Assembly: GCA_001768615.1 (NCBI GenBank)
Contig: MELE01000162.1
Coordinates: 1-34,196, forward strand
DNA length: 34,196 nucleotides
Direction of reading: 5' to 3'
DNA from: Acidobacteria bacterium RIFCSPLOWO2_12_FULL_67_14b
Lineage (GTDB): Bacteria > Acidobacteriota > Vicinamibacteria > Vicinamibacterales > UBA2999
Shown: positions 6,822-14,070 of the stretch, piece by piece
Position numbering within the stretch: position 1 is the stretch's first letter
Layout: every line of letters starts with the position of its first letter
Notes under the pieces: generated by a model
What the model was told of the DNA's origin: nothing
The model's database searches: none
Seen by the model: only the letters and a program-made list of their open reading frames with translations
Translations under genes and position numbers: made by a program

Positions 6822-7349
6822 CTACTGCGGGTCCCGGTCGCCCAACGGACCGGTGCCGCCCTTGTACTTCACGTCCTGCAACTGCACGCGGATGCCGTCG
6901 GGGTCCGTGAAGTAGAGCTCCTTCGTGTCGCCGCGCAGGCGGATGTTGCCCTTGATCCCGCGGTCGGTGAGCTGCTTCAGCACGGCGTCGCCGTCGAAGT
7001 TGTCGAGGCCGAAGCAGACGTGGTTGATCGACCCGGCGGTCGCGCCGCCCTGCGTCGGGTAGATGCCGAGGAAGCCCTGGCCCGTGCTCAGGTTCATGCC
7101 GGGATCCTGGCGCGTCAGCAGGGGCATACCGAAGAGCCCCTGGTAGAACGCGACCGACTTCGGCACGTTCGGGACGAAGATGCTGACGTGGTTCATCTGC
7201 TTGACGGCGCCGATCGGCGAGGCCGGCGCGGACTGCGCGGCGCCGGCCTGCGGCGCGGCGACAAGCAGCGCCAGCGCGCCGAGCAGCTCGCGGCGCGAGA
7301 GGCGTCCGATTTCGTACTGTTGCAAGAGTTGATCGAGTCCCTGGCTCAT
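6822..7349 (-). CDS. Tat-exported VOC (glyoxalase/dioxygenase-fold) protein
   Basis: A 175-residue protein starting at the ATG complementary to 7347-7349, with AGGAG 8 nt upstream. The N-terminus reads MSQGLDQLLQQYEIG, then RLSRRELLGALALLVAAPQAGA: a twin-arginine signal (R19-R20) in the form typical of acidobacterial exported proteins. The mature domain is a vicinal-oxygen-chelate fold: MNHVSIFVPNVPKSVAFYQGLFG, then SINHVCFGLDNFD, GIKGNIRLRGDTKELYFTDPDGIRVQLQ. H in NHVSIF, H in NHVCFG and E/Q in the last strand could form a metal site. Role may be lyase, dioxygenase or binding protein. First gene of the minus-strand run; a weak TANNNT (complement of 7371-7376) may be its -10. Confidence 0.85.
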   Translation of the reverse strand: MSQGLDQLLQQYEIGRLSRRELLGALALLVAAPQAGAAQSAPASPIGAVKQMNHVSIFVPNVPKSVAFYQGLFGMPLLTRQDPGMNLSTGQGFLGIYPTQGGATAGSINHVCFGLDNFDGDAVLKQLTDRGIKGNIRLRGDTKELYFTDPDGIRVQLQDVKYKGGTGPLGDRDPQ

Positions 7350-7390
7350 GAGCGGTCTCCTGTCGCGCCCACCGTAACACTCCAAATGCC

Positions 7391-7425
7391 CACACGGAAA
7401 CACAGAAACCCAGAAACACAGAAGG
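7391..7425. repeat. Short purine-rich CACAGAAAC repeat in the divergent gap
   Basis: Four irregular units of the form CACRGAAAC/CAGAAAC run head to tail between the divergent VOC and permease genes. The gap 7350-7555 otherwise shows no gene. It may be a degenerate tandem repeat; function unknown. Confidence 0.5.
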
Positions 7426-7555
7426 GCTTCGCTCGAGTCGTCCGGGTCCATGTCGCGATCCAGGGCGCCGCAAACAAGCAAGGTCGCTATGGCGATCTGG
7501 TGCGCGGCCAGCACCGAACCCCTTTCGAGCCATGCTACCCTCGCGCAGCGTCTCA

Positions 7556-8917
7556 ATGGGTCAGCCGTTCAAGCGCGCGCTCGGGCTGTTCGATGCCGTG
7601 ATGATCGTCATCGGCGGCATCATCGGCGCCGGCATCTTCATCAACCCCTACATCGTCGCGCAGCGGCTGGAGTCGCCGTCGCTGGTGATTGGCGCGTGGC
7701 TGGCCGGCGCGGCGATCGCATTGATGGGGGCGCTGGCGTATGCGGAGCTCGGCGCGATGTTCCCGGCTGCCGGCGGGCAGTACGTCTACCTGCGCGATGC
7801 CTACCACCCCGTGGTGGCGTTTCTCTACGGCTGGGCGCTGCTCCTGATGATCGAAAGCGGCGCGATGGCGGCGGTGGCGATGACATTCGCGGAGTACGCC
7901 GTCCGCCTGGTCTCGGATCGGCCGCACGCCTCGGCGTTGATCGGCGCCGGCGGCGTGCGGGCGGTGGCGATCGGCGCCATCGTCTTCCTGTCGATCGTCA
8001 ACTACCTTGGCGTAATCCCCGGCAGCCGGCTGTTGAACGTGTTCGTGGTGTTGAAGGTGGCCGCGCTCGCGGTGCTGATCGCCGGCGGATTGTGGTTCAG
8101 CGGCATCGTCGAGGCGGCGCAGCAGGTGGCCGCGCCGGGTTCAACCGGCACGTTCGCCGCGTTCGGCGCGGCGCTGATCCCGATCGTGTTTGCCTACGGC
8201 GGCTGGCAGAACGCCAACTACGTCGCCGAGGAGATCAAGGACCCGCGGCGGATCCTGCCGATCTGCCTGCTGGCCGGCACGGCCATCGTCGCGCTCGTCT
8301 ACGTGACGATCAACGTCGCGTATCTGAAGGCGCTGGGGCTCGGCGGCCTCGCCGCCACGGCCACGCCCGCGTCCGATGCGGCGCGCCTGCTGTTCGGCGC
8401 GGCTGGCGACCGCTTCGTGACCGCGGCGATCGCGATTTCGACGTTCGGCTTCCTCAACCTCTGCGTGCTGGCGCCGACGCGCGTCTACTACGCCATGGCC
8501 GCGGACGGCGCCTTCTTCCCGCAGGTGGCCCGGGTCCATCCGCGGTTCCAGACGCCGTCGCTGGCAATCGTGCTGCAATCGAGCTGGGCGATCGCGCTCA
8601 CGCTGACCGGCACTTACGGCCAGTTGCTCGACTACGTGGTGTTTGCCGACTGGATCTTCTTCGGCCTCACCGTCGGCGCCGTCTTCATCTTTCGCTTCAC
8701 CCATCCGGACGCGCCGCGTCCGTTCCGCACGTGGGGATACCCGGTGACGCCGGCGCTGTTCGTGCTGGCCGCCATCGGAATCGTGCTCAGCGTGATTCGC
8801 GTGAGCCCCTATCAATCACTGATCGGCGCCGGCCTCATGCTGGCCGGCATCCCGGCGTTCTACTTTTGGAAGAGCAATTCCGGAGCCCGGAGCCCGGATC
8901 CCGGAGCCCGCTCATGA
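7556..8917 (+). CDS. APC-superfamily amino-acid permease
   Basis: A 453-residue integral membrane transporter with about twelve hydrophobic segments. The first carries the APC signature VIGGIIGAGIFINP (unwound TM1 substrate-binding turn). Other landmarks are the TM3 region AAGGQYVYLRDAYHP, the TM6 motif FAYGGWQNANYVAEEIKDPRR, and AYLKALGL. This pattern fits the LAT/amino-acid-polyamine families; substrate is likely an amino acid but cannot be specified. Start set at ATG 7556 because GQPFKRALGLFDAV is the usual cytoplasmic lead; an in-frame ATG at 7532 would add eight residues. Neither has a strong ribosome site. The C-terminal tail (SGARSPDPGARS) is encoded by a GGAGCCCGG repeat that also supplies the ribosome site of the next gene. 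Stop and next start overlap as ATGA, so transporter and aminotransferase are co-expressed. Confidence 0.9.
   Translation: MGQPFKRALGLFDAVMIVIGGIIGAGIFINPYIVAQRLESPSLVIGAWLAGAAIALMGALAYAELGAMFPAAGGQYVYLRDAYHPVVAFLYGWALLLMIESGAMAAVAMTFAEYAVRLVSDRPHASALIGAGGVRAVAIGAIVFLSIVNYLGVIPGSRLLNVFVVLKVAALAVLIAGGLWFSGIVEAAQQVAAPGSTGTFAAFGAALIPIVFAYGGWQNANYVAEEIKDPRRILPICLLAGTAIVALVYVTINVAYLKALGLGGLAATATPASDAARLLFGAAGDRFVTAAIAISTFGFLNLCVLAPTRVYYAMAADGAFFPQVARVHPRFQTPSLAIVLQSSWAIALTLTGTYGQLLDYVVFADWIFFGLTVGAVFIFRFTHPDAPRPFRTWGYPVTPALFVLAAIGIVLSVIRVSPYQSLIGAGLMLAGIPAFYFWKSNSGARSPDPGARS
8880..8910. repeat. CCGGAGCCCGG tandem motif at the permease 3' end
   Basis: Four units of GGAGCCC/GGATCCC follow one another, encoding the low-complexity permease tail. 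The last GGAG lies 7 nt before the aminotransferase ATG and can serve as its Shine-Dalgarno site. The stretch looks like a repeat insertion that extended the permease. Confidence 0.6.
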
Positions 8918-9999
8918 TCACCGCGCCCTACATGCGTTGGGCCAAAACGCGTCCGCGCGTCACCTATGACCTGGCGGCGAGCGGCCTGCAGCCGGTGACG
9001 ACCGAAGACCTGCTCGGCGATACCACCGCGAAAGACGCCTTCGATCTGTCCGGCCCCAACGACGAGGGCTACCCGCCGCTGCGCGAAGCAATCGCGGCGC
9101 GCTACGGCGTGACACCGGCATCGGTCTCGATCGGGGGCGGAGCGTCGGGCGCCAACTTTCTTGCCTGCCTCGCGCTTCTCGAAGCGGGAGACGACGCGCT
9201 GATCGAGACGCCGGGCTACGACCCGCTGTTCGCGGCCGCTCGCGCCGCGGGCGCCACCGTCGTGCCGTTCACGCGAAGTTGGGACAGGGGTTTCGCGCTG
9301 GATCCGGACGTGGTGCGGGCCGCGCTCACACCGCGCACGAAGCTGATCGTGCTGTCGAACGCGCATAATCCGAGCGGATCGGTGGCGTCGGGCGACGCGC
9401 TCGAACAGATCGGCGTCATGGCGCAAGCGATCGGTGCGCGCGTGCTCGTCGACGAGGTCTATGCCGAAGCGCAGTACCGCAACGATCCGCCGCCGCGCGC
9501 AGCGGCACGCCTGGGTCCGGTGTTCGTGTCGACCAACAGCCTGACGAAAGCGTACGGCCTCGCCGGCCTGCGATGCGGCTGGGTGGTTGCCGAGCCCGGC
9601 ATCTCACAGCGGATCCGAAACGCACGCGACATCGTCGACGGCAGTGGAGCGTTCGTGGCCGAGCGGCTGGCGCTGACGGCCTTCGAACGCCTCGACGCGC
9701 TTCGCGCCCGCGCGCGGGACATCCTCTCAGGGAACCTGGCGATGCTGCGCGACATGGCGGTGTCACACCAGCGGCTCGAGTGGCTCGAGCCCGAGGCGGG
9801 CACGACCGCGTTTCCCCGCGTGCGCGGCGTCGACGACACGGCGGCGTTTGTCGATCGGCTCATTGTCGAACACGACACCATCGTCGTACCGGGACGTTTC
9901 TTCCAGGCGCCGAGCCACATTCGAATCAGCTTCGGCGGCCGTCGCGAGATGGTGGCGGAGGCGCTGCGCCGTCTCGATCGGGCGCTCAGCTCAGTGTGA
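8914..9999 (+). CDS. PLP-dependent class I/II aminotransferase
   Basis: A 361-residue fold-type I PLP enzyme. Hallmarks are the GPNDEGYPPLREAIAARYG substrate/cofactor turn, SIGGGASGANFL, NAHNPSG (N152), the VLVDEVYAEA strand (D180, Y183), the Schiff-base lysine in STNSLTKAYGLAGLRCGW (K212), and a C-terminal substrate-binding arginine in HIRISFGG. Length is slightly short of the usual 390-400 residues, mainly at the N-terminus. Start is the ATG at 8914, inside the ATGA overlap with the permease stop and 7 nt after GGAG. The permease link suggests it transaminates an imported amino acid. Substrate is not predictable from the sequence. Confidence 0.92.
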   Translation: MITAPYMRWAKTRPRVTYDLAASGLQPVTTEDLLGDTTAKDAFDLSGPNDEGYPPLREAIAARYGVTPASVSIGGGASGANFLACLALLEAGDDALIETPGYDPLFAAARAAGATVVPFTRSWDRGFALDPDVVRAALTPRTKLIVLSNAHNPSGSVASGDALEQIGVMAQAIGARVLVDEVYAEAQYRNDPPPRAAARLGPVFVSTNSLTKAYGLAGLRCGWVVAEPGISQRIRNARDIVDGSGAFVAERLALTAFERLDALRARARDILSGNLAMLRDMAVSHQRLEWLEPEAGTTAFPRVRGVDDTAAFVDRLIVEHDTIVVPGRFFQAPSHIRISFGGRREMVAEALRRLDRALSSV

Positions 10000-10059
10000 C
10001 GGACGCGGCCCGCGGAGACCACGGGCCACAGAGACAAGGCGCCACCCGCTGCTCGTGCA

Positions 10060-10395
10060 CTACGCCGACCCGGCCCGGGCCGCCGCGCGCAACTGGTGAT
10101 TGAGCCGGTGATACTCGCGGCGAATCGCCTTCAGCGCCTCGCCATCGCGAGTGTCGACGGCCTGCTGCCGCTTCGCCCGCAACTCCTTCATCCGCGAGCG
10201 GGCCGCGATCTTGATCGCCCCCTGCGCCGCGTGGTGCTCGCGCGCGTCGATCCCCAGCGCCGTGCACAGGGCCGGCAGCAGGTGCTCCTTGTTCAACTGG
10301 GTATAGCCCTGCACGGCGTCGTGCTGCAGGTCCTTGGCGATGTCCCGCAGCTCCGCGACGGTCTTCTTCTTCAGTTCCTCGTAGGTATGCGCCAT
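10060..10395 (-). CDS. Small protein with Rho-N/SAP-like domain
   Basis: A 111-residue basic protein; ATG complementary to 10393-10395 with GGGAGG 4 nt upstream. The first 45 residues (YEELKKKTVAELRDIAKDL, then LNKEHLLPALCTALGI) form the helix-extended-helix Rho termination factor N-terminal/SAP-like motif, which binds nucleic acid. The rest is a charged helical segment rich in Arg and Lys (AARSRMKELRAKRQQAV, AIRREYHRLNHQLRAAARAG). It sits 26 bp after the membrane-protein gene and is probably co-transcribed with it. It is not Rho itself: no ATPase domain is present. A role in nucleic-acid binding is inference. Confidence 0.8.
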   Translation of the reverse strand: MAHTYEELKKKTVAELRDIAKDLQHDAVQGYTQLNKEHLLPALCTALGIDAREHHAAQGAIKIAARSRMKELRAKRQQAVDTRDGEALKAIRREYHRLNHQLRAAARAGSA

Positions 10396-10409
10396 GACGC
10401 CTCCCGAAC

Positions 10410-10429
10410 AGGCCTGTCTTGTCAGGCCT
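10410..10429. terminator. AGGCCTG hairpin between two minus-strand genes
   Basis: AGGCCTG-TCTTGT-CAGGCCT is a perfect 7-bp stem with a 6-nt loop. It overlaps the stop of the membrane-protein gene (10422) and lies just before the Rho_N-like gene. There is no T-tract, so it may be an attenuator or processing stem and not a full terminator. Confidence 0.3.
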
Positions 10430-10847
10430 CCGTGTAAGCCCATGCGCCCGCGATGGTGCCCACGAGCGTGTTGGCGAGCGACGCGGCCGTTCCCTTGACG
10501 AACATCGCCACGGGGAACACGCCCATGCTGGTGAATCCGGCCAGCACCAAGGTCGCCCCCAGGAACGGAATGATCCCGGCGATGACCGCCGTGCTGACGC
10601 CGGGGCCGAACCGCGGCCGGATGGCGGCGTAGGTCCACACCACCAGCAAACCGAACAGGAAGTCGATGACGATCCACGGCGCCATGCCGGCAAAGGATTC
10701 CATCGCCGCCGGATCCAACCCCAGTCGTTTCATGAACTCCGCGTTTTCAGCGGCGAGGAGCATGGTGTTGATGACGAAATCCCCGACGTTGAACACCACG
10801 CCCGCGACCAATCCGCCGACGACGACCTTGCCTGTGTTCATTGCCAT
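10422..10847 (-). CDS. Four-helix integral membrane protein
   Basis: A 141-residue protein with about four hydrophobic helices (GKVVVGGLVAGVVFNVGDFV; PWIVIDFLFGLLVVWTYAAI; AVIAGIIPFLGATLVLAGF; GTAASLANTLVGTIAGAWAY). Start is the ATG complementary to 10845-10847, 8 nt after GGGGAG; a second in-frame ATG lies two codons on. The glycine-rich first helix and the NVGDFVINTMLL segment recur in small membrane proteins of unknown function from soil bacteria. No enzymatic motif is visible. It leads the small Rho_N-like gene and is divergent from the amidohydrolase operon. Confidence 0.75.
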   Translation of the reverse strand: MAMNTGKVVVGGLVAGVVFNVGDFVINTMLLAAENAEFMKRLGLDPAAMESFAGMAPWIVIDFLFGLLVVWTYAAIRPRFGPGVSTAVIAGIIPFLGATLVLAGFTSMGVFPVAMFVKGTAASLANTLVGTIAGAWAYTEA

Positions 10848-10926
10848 GGCCTTGACTCCCCTCTCACTTCTTCGAGGACTAATCCGCCGGGTTGACGACC
10901 AAACCTCATCCGTGTTCCAGCGAGCG

Positions 10927-10963
10927 TAAGATAACGTCATTCGACCCCGCGGGCAAGGCCCGC
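10927..10963 (+). promoter_or_regulatory. Candidate promoter -10 and leader hairpin of the amidohydrolase operon
   Basis: TAAGAT (10927-10932, 4/6 to consensus) is followed by a leader with a GCGGGC-AAG-GCCCGC stem (10949-10963) and a GGAGG ribosome site 5 nt before the ATG at 10981. The start would be about 42 nt from the transcription start, so this message has a leader. Confidence 0.4.
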
Positions 10964-10980
10964 CGCGAACCGGAGGCCGG

Positions 10981-12852
10981 ATGAGAAGATTGGCGTGGCT
11001 GGTGGTACTTACTGGAGCCGTCGTGCACGGCCAGGGACCGTCGTTCGACACGATCGTCCGTCACGGCACGGTGATCGACGGCAGCGGCAACCCGCGGTAC
11101 GACGCCGACATCGGCATCCGGAACGGCTTCATCGTCGCGATCGGCGACCTCGGCGCGGCCACCGCGCCAGTCCAGATCGAAGCGCGCGGGCTGGTCGTCG
11201 CGCCGGGGTTCATCAACATACACAGTCATGCCTCCCCGGACGCGCTGCCGACAGCCGTGAACATGCTCACCCAGGGGGTGACCACCGAGATCTTCAACGC
11301 CGACGGCAACGGTCCGCTCGACGTCAGGCGGCAGATGGAGACGCTGGCCGCGGCCGGCCTGGCGGTGAACATCGGCGGTTACATCGGCTTCAATGCGGCT
11401 TGGCAGACCGTGGTGGGCAACGCCGACCGCCGGCCGGGTCCCGAAGAAATCGAGCGCATGCGCGCGCTGATCGCGGAGGGGCTCGCGCAGGGCGCGTGGG
11501 GCGTCTCGGCCGGCCTCGACTACAAGCCCGGCTACTTCGCGCGCACCGAGGAAGTGATCAGGGTCGTCGACGTCGCGCGGCCGTGGCGCACCAACTTCAC
11601 CAACCACGATCGCATCACGCCCGAGTCGAATTACAGCTCGCGCGTCGGCGTGAACGAAACCGTGGCGATCGGGCAGAAGGCCGGCCTCGTGCCCGTGGTC
11701 ACGCACATGAAGGCGCAGGGCCTCGAGCAGGGGACCGCCGGCGCGATCCTGGCCTCGATGCAGCAGGCCACCCGCCGCGGCTCCTACACCGCGGCCGACG
11801 CGTATCCGTACCTCGCGGGCCAGTCGGGCCTGGGCGCGCTGATCATTCCCGGATGGGCGCAGGAGGGCGGACGCGAGGCCATGCTCACGCGGTTCGCCGA
11901 TCCCGCCCAGCGCGCGCGGATCATCACCGAGTCGGAACAGGCGATGGCGGCCCGCTTCGGCGGGCCGCAGGGCGTCTACCTGCCGCGCACGCAGCAGGAG
12001 CTCACCGATGTGATGAGGGAGATGAACGCCGGCGCCGGCGAGACGATCCTCCGCATCATCGAGAAAGGCGATCCGGGGGCGATCCTCCGGTTCGGGATCG
12101 AGGCCGACCTCGTCAAGATCCTGCAGGACCCGGTGACGTCGATGGCGTGCGACTGCGGCGCATCCACCGCCACCCGCGTGCATCCGCGCTTCTACGGATC
12201 GTTTCCGCGCGTGCTCGGCCGCTACGTGCGCGAGCAGCGGATCATGACGTGGGAGCAGGCGATCCGGAAGTCGTCGGCGCTGCCGGCGGCCACCATCGGC
12301 CTGGTCGATCGCGGCCTGATCGCCGCCGGCATGCGCGCCGACATCACCGTGTTCGATCCCAACACGGTGATCGATCGCGCGACTTACGAGAGCCCGGCGC
12401 TGCCGTCCGAAGGGATCCGTCACGTGCTCGTCAATGGCAAGGTGGCGTTGCGGGATGGCACGGCCACGGGCGACAAGGGCGGCGTCGCGTTGAGCAGGAC
12501 GACGAACATGCCGAGCCGCCCGACAGCCGATGGCAACCGCACGCTGAGCGTCAAAGGCACCGCGTCGGGTCGACGAGTCGACATCAACCTGAGCCAGCGC
12601 GCGGGCGCGCGAGAAGCCACGGGCACGCTCAGGATCGACGGCGTCGAAGGCATCACCCGTCTCGGCGTGCTGCAAATCACGGACGAGTGGGCGTCGATCA
12701 CGGCGGCCACCGCCGGCAAGACCGTCGCCGTCACGGTCGATCTTCGCGACCCATCGAACGCCGGCCGGCCGACGATGGTCGTGAATGTCGAGAGTGAGCA
12801 GACGTTGATGATCAACACGCTGCCTCGAAACGCCGTCACCATTCGCCGATGA
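10981..12852 (+). CDS. Secreted D-aminoacylase-like amidohydrolase
   Basis: A 623-residue amidohydrolase-superfamily protein with a signal peptide (MRRLAWLVVLTGAVVHGQ). The N-terminal beta-sandwich segment (IVRHGTVIDGSGNPRYDADIGI) and metal-site PGFINIHSHA (H81, H83) are typical of N-acyl-D-amino-acid deacylases. Later landmarks are LVPVVTHMKAQG (His ligand), TAADAYPYLAG, CDCGASTATRVHPRFYGSF with a catalytic Asp, and a closing composite domain (GMRADITVFDP). Known D-aminoacylases have a zinc-ligand cysteine in a GNCG turn after GVTT; here the turn is EIFNADGNG, without cysteine, so the metal centre may differ. About 100 extra residues follow the composite domain as a beta-rich extension. Substrate class (N-acyl-D-amino acid or peptide) is inferred. 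ATGA overlap with the next gene. Confidence 0.87.
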   Translation: MRRLAWLVVLTGAVVHGQGPSFDTIVRHGTVIDGSGNPRYDADIGIRNGFIVAIGDLGAATAPVQIEARGLVVAPGFINIHSHASPDALPTAVNMLTQGVTTEIFNADGNGPLDVRRQMETLAAAGLAVNIGGYIGFNAAWQTVVGNADRRPGPEEIERMRALIAEGLAQGAWGVSAGLDYKPGYFARTEEVIRVVDVARPWRTNFTNHDRITPESNYSSRVGVNETVAIGQKAGLVPVVTHMKAQGLEQGTAGAILASMQQATRRGSYTAADAYPYLAGQSGLGALIIPGWAQEGGREAMLTRFADPAQRARIITESEQAMAARFGGPQGVYLPRTQQELTDVMREMNAGAGETILRIIEKGDPGAILRFGIEADLVKILQDPVTSMACDCGASTATRVHPRFYGSFPRVLGRYVREQRIMTWEQAIRKSSALPAATIGLVDRGLIAAGMRADITVFDPNTVIDRATYESPALPSEGIRHVLVNGKVALRDGTATGDKGGVALSRTTNMPSRPTADGNRTLSVKGTASGRRVDINLSQRAGAREATGTLRIDGVEGITRLGVLQITDEWASITAATAGKTVAVTVDLRDPSNAGRPTMVVNVESEQTLMINTLPRNAVTIRR

Positions 12853-13301
12853 GCGACACCGCGCGCCGGTTTCTCCTGGGCATCTTCGTGCTGGGCATCA
12901 GCGGCGTCAATGCCGAGCTGCTGCTGCTCGACCACCATGAAGACCTCTCTCAGCTCATCCCGCTGGTGCTGTCCGCCATCGCGGTCGTGTCGATGACCGT
13001 CGTGGTGGTCAGGCCGTCGGGCCCGGCCGTGCGCGCGTTCCAGGCCGTCATGGCCCTGTTCCTCTTGAGCGGGATGGTCGGCTCCGGGCTGCACTTCAAG
13101 GCCAACATCGAATTCCAGCTCGAAATGGATCCCGCGCTTCGCGGGATGGCGCTGTTCCAGAAGGCCATTCGCGCCAAGGCCCCGCCGGCGCTGGCGCCGG
13201 GCACGATGATCCAATTGGGCTTGATTGGGCTAGCCTATACCTTGCGCCATCCCGCGATTCGTAGAGGCGGGTCTTTAGACTCGTCTGAGGAGAAACCATG
13301 A
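12849..13301 (+). CDS. Four-helix membrane protein downstream of the amidohydrolase
   Basis: A 150-residue protein whose ATG overlaps the amidohydrolase stop (ATGA). It has hydrophobic segments at about 8-28, 35-55, 65-83 and 118-133 (FLLGIFVLGISGVN; LIPLVLSAIAVVSMTVVVV; FQAVMALFLLSGMVGSGLHF; MIQLGLIGLAYTL). The acidic motif ELLLLDHHEDLSQ sits between helices 1 and 2. Its last dozen codons (RRGGSLDSSEEKP) are made from a copy of the 20-nt palindromic repeat, so the native C-terminus may have been extended by repeat insertion. It overlaps the next gene by 4 bp (ATGA at 13298-13301). Function unknown. Confidence 0.8.
   Translation: MSDTARRFLLGIFVLGISGVNAELLLLDHHEDLSQLIPLVLSAIAVVSMTVVVVRPSGPAVRAFQAVMALFLLSGMVGSGLHFKANIEFQLEMDPALRGMALFQKAIRAKAPPALAPGTMIQLGLIGLAYTLRHPAIRRGGSLDSSEEKP
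13266..13285. repeat. Palindromic hairpin repeat, copy 3 (TTTA core, inside coding sequence)
   Basis: GGCGGGTC-TTTA-GACTCGTC matches the left arm of copy 1 exactly, with two decayed positions in the right arm. The preceding GTAGA resembles the flank of copy 4. It lies within the last codons of the membrane-protein gene and 12 bp before the next ATG. Confidence 0.65.
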
Positions 13302-13924
13302 CACGCACGCTCGCCCTGTTGCTCGCCCTTGCTTTCGCCACCCCGGCCTTCGCGCAAGTCGGCAAGTCGCTCGGCGTCGTCGACGCCAATACCGCCAGCG
13401 AGGCCGACCTGGCTGCCATGCCGGGCATGACGCCGGCGATCGCCAAGGCGCTGGTCGCCGCGCGGCCGTTTGACAGCATCGTCGCGCTCAACACGTTCCT
13501 GCTCGGGCAGAAGCTCACGCCGGAGCAGGCCAACGCCTTCTATCAGAAGGCCTTCATCCACATCAACCTGAACACCGCGACCGGTGAAGAGATCCTGCTC
13601 GTGCCCGGCGCCGGCAAGCGCATGGCCAGGGAATTCGCCGAGTACCGCCCCTGGAAGTCGTACGCGCAGTTCGAGAAAGAGATCGGGAAGTACGTCGATG
13701 CGAAAGAGGTCGCGCGGCTGGCGCAGTACACCTTCATTCCCGTGAACCTCAACACCGCCACCGACGACGACATCCTCAGCATTCCGGGCGCCGGCCGCCG
13801 CATGGTCCGCGAGTTCAAGGAATATCGTCCGTGGAAGACGCCGGCGCAGTTCGAGAAAGAGATCGGGAAGTACGTCGACGCCAAGGAGGTCAAGCGGCTC
13901 TGGCGCTACGTGGTGATTCAGTAA
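13298..13924 (+). CDS. Secreted triple helix-hairpin-helix (ComEA-like) protein
   Basis: A 208-residue protein with a signal peptide (MTRTLALLLALAFATPAFAQ) and three ComEA-type helix-hairpin-helix units of about 60 residues: DANTASEADLAAMPGMTPAIA, INLNTATGEEILLVPGAGKRM and VNLNTATDDDILSIPGAGRRM. Units 2 and 3 each end EKEIGKYVDAKEV and carry a 35-nt identical DNA stretch 180 bp apart (13664-13698 and 13844-13878), so the third is a recent duplication. ComEA-type units bind double-stranded DNA without sequence preference, and exported versions act in DNA uptake or surface DNA binding. No transformation genes are nearby, so the role here is open. GAGGAG lies 6 nt before the ATG. Confidence 0.88.
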   Translation: MTRTLALLLALAFATPAFAQVGKSLGVVDANTASEADLAAMPGMTPAIAKALVAARPFDSIVALNTFLLGQKLTPEQANAFYQKAFIHINLNTATGEEILLVPGAGKRMAREFAEYRPWKSYAQFEKEIGKYVDAKEVARLAQYTFIPVNLNTATDDDILSIPGAGRRMVREFKEYRPWKTPAQFEKEIGKYVDAKEVKRLWRYVVIQ

Positions 13925-14012
13925 TCGACGACATCCCGGCGGATGCCGTCGGGGCGATTTGAGCGGAGTAAGACCCTCGATTGCAGAATCTGAACGCGGC
14001 TTCGACGTTGCC

Positions 14013-14031
14013 CGTGGCAGTTTCTGCCACG
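14013..14031. repeat. Strong intergenic hairpin CGTGGCAG-TTT-CTGCCACG
   Basis: A perfect 8-bp stem with a 3-nt loop lies 88 bp after the helix-hairpin-helix gene and 92 bp before the Uma2 gene. No T-tract follows. It may be a terminator-like stem or a regulator-binding site upstream of the next promoter. The rest of 13925-14122 holds only the promoter-like motifs listed next. Confidence 0.55.
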
Positions 14032-14070
14032 TTCGGCGTTGCCACCCGCCCGATCGCGCCTGAAGGGGCG

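Noticed and set aside
7450-8913. In-frame extension of the aminotransferase upstream through the permease region, giving an 849-residue protein
   Set aside because: The extension is an alternative-frame translation of the permease; the aminotransferase begins naturally at 8914 with a GGAG site and ATGA overlap.
10007-10045. CCACAGAGACA-like motif after the aminotransferase, similar to a motif near 30988
   Set aside because: Too short and too imperfect to claim a repeat family from two partial matches.
10906-12675. 589-residue open frame on the minus strand opposite the amidohydrolase
   Set aside because: Low-complexity, His/Arg/Ala-rich translation with no motifs; the plus-strand frame has a signal peptide, metal motifs and a ribosome site.
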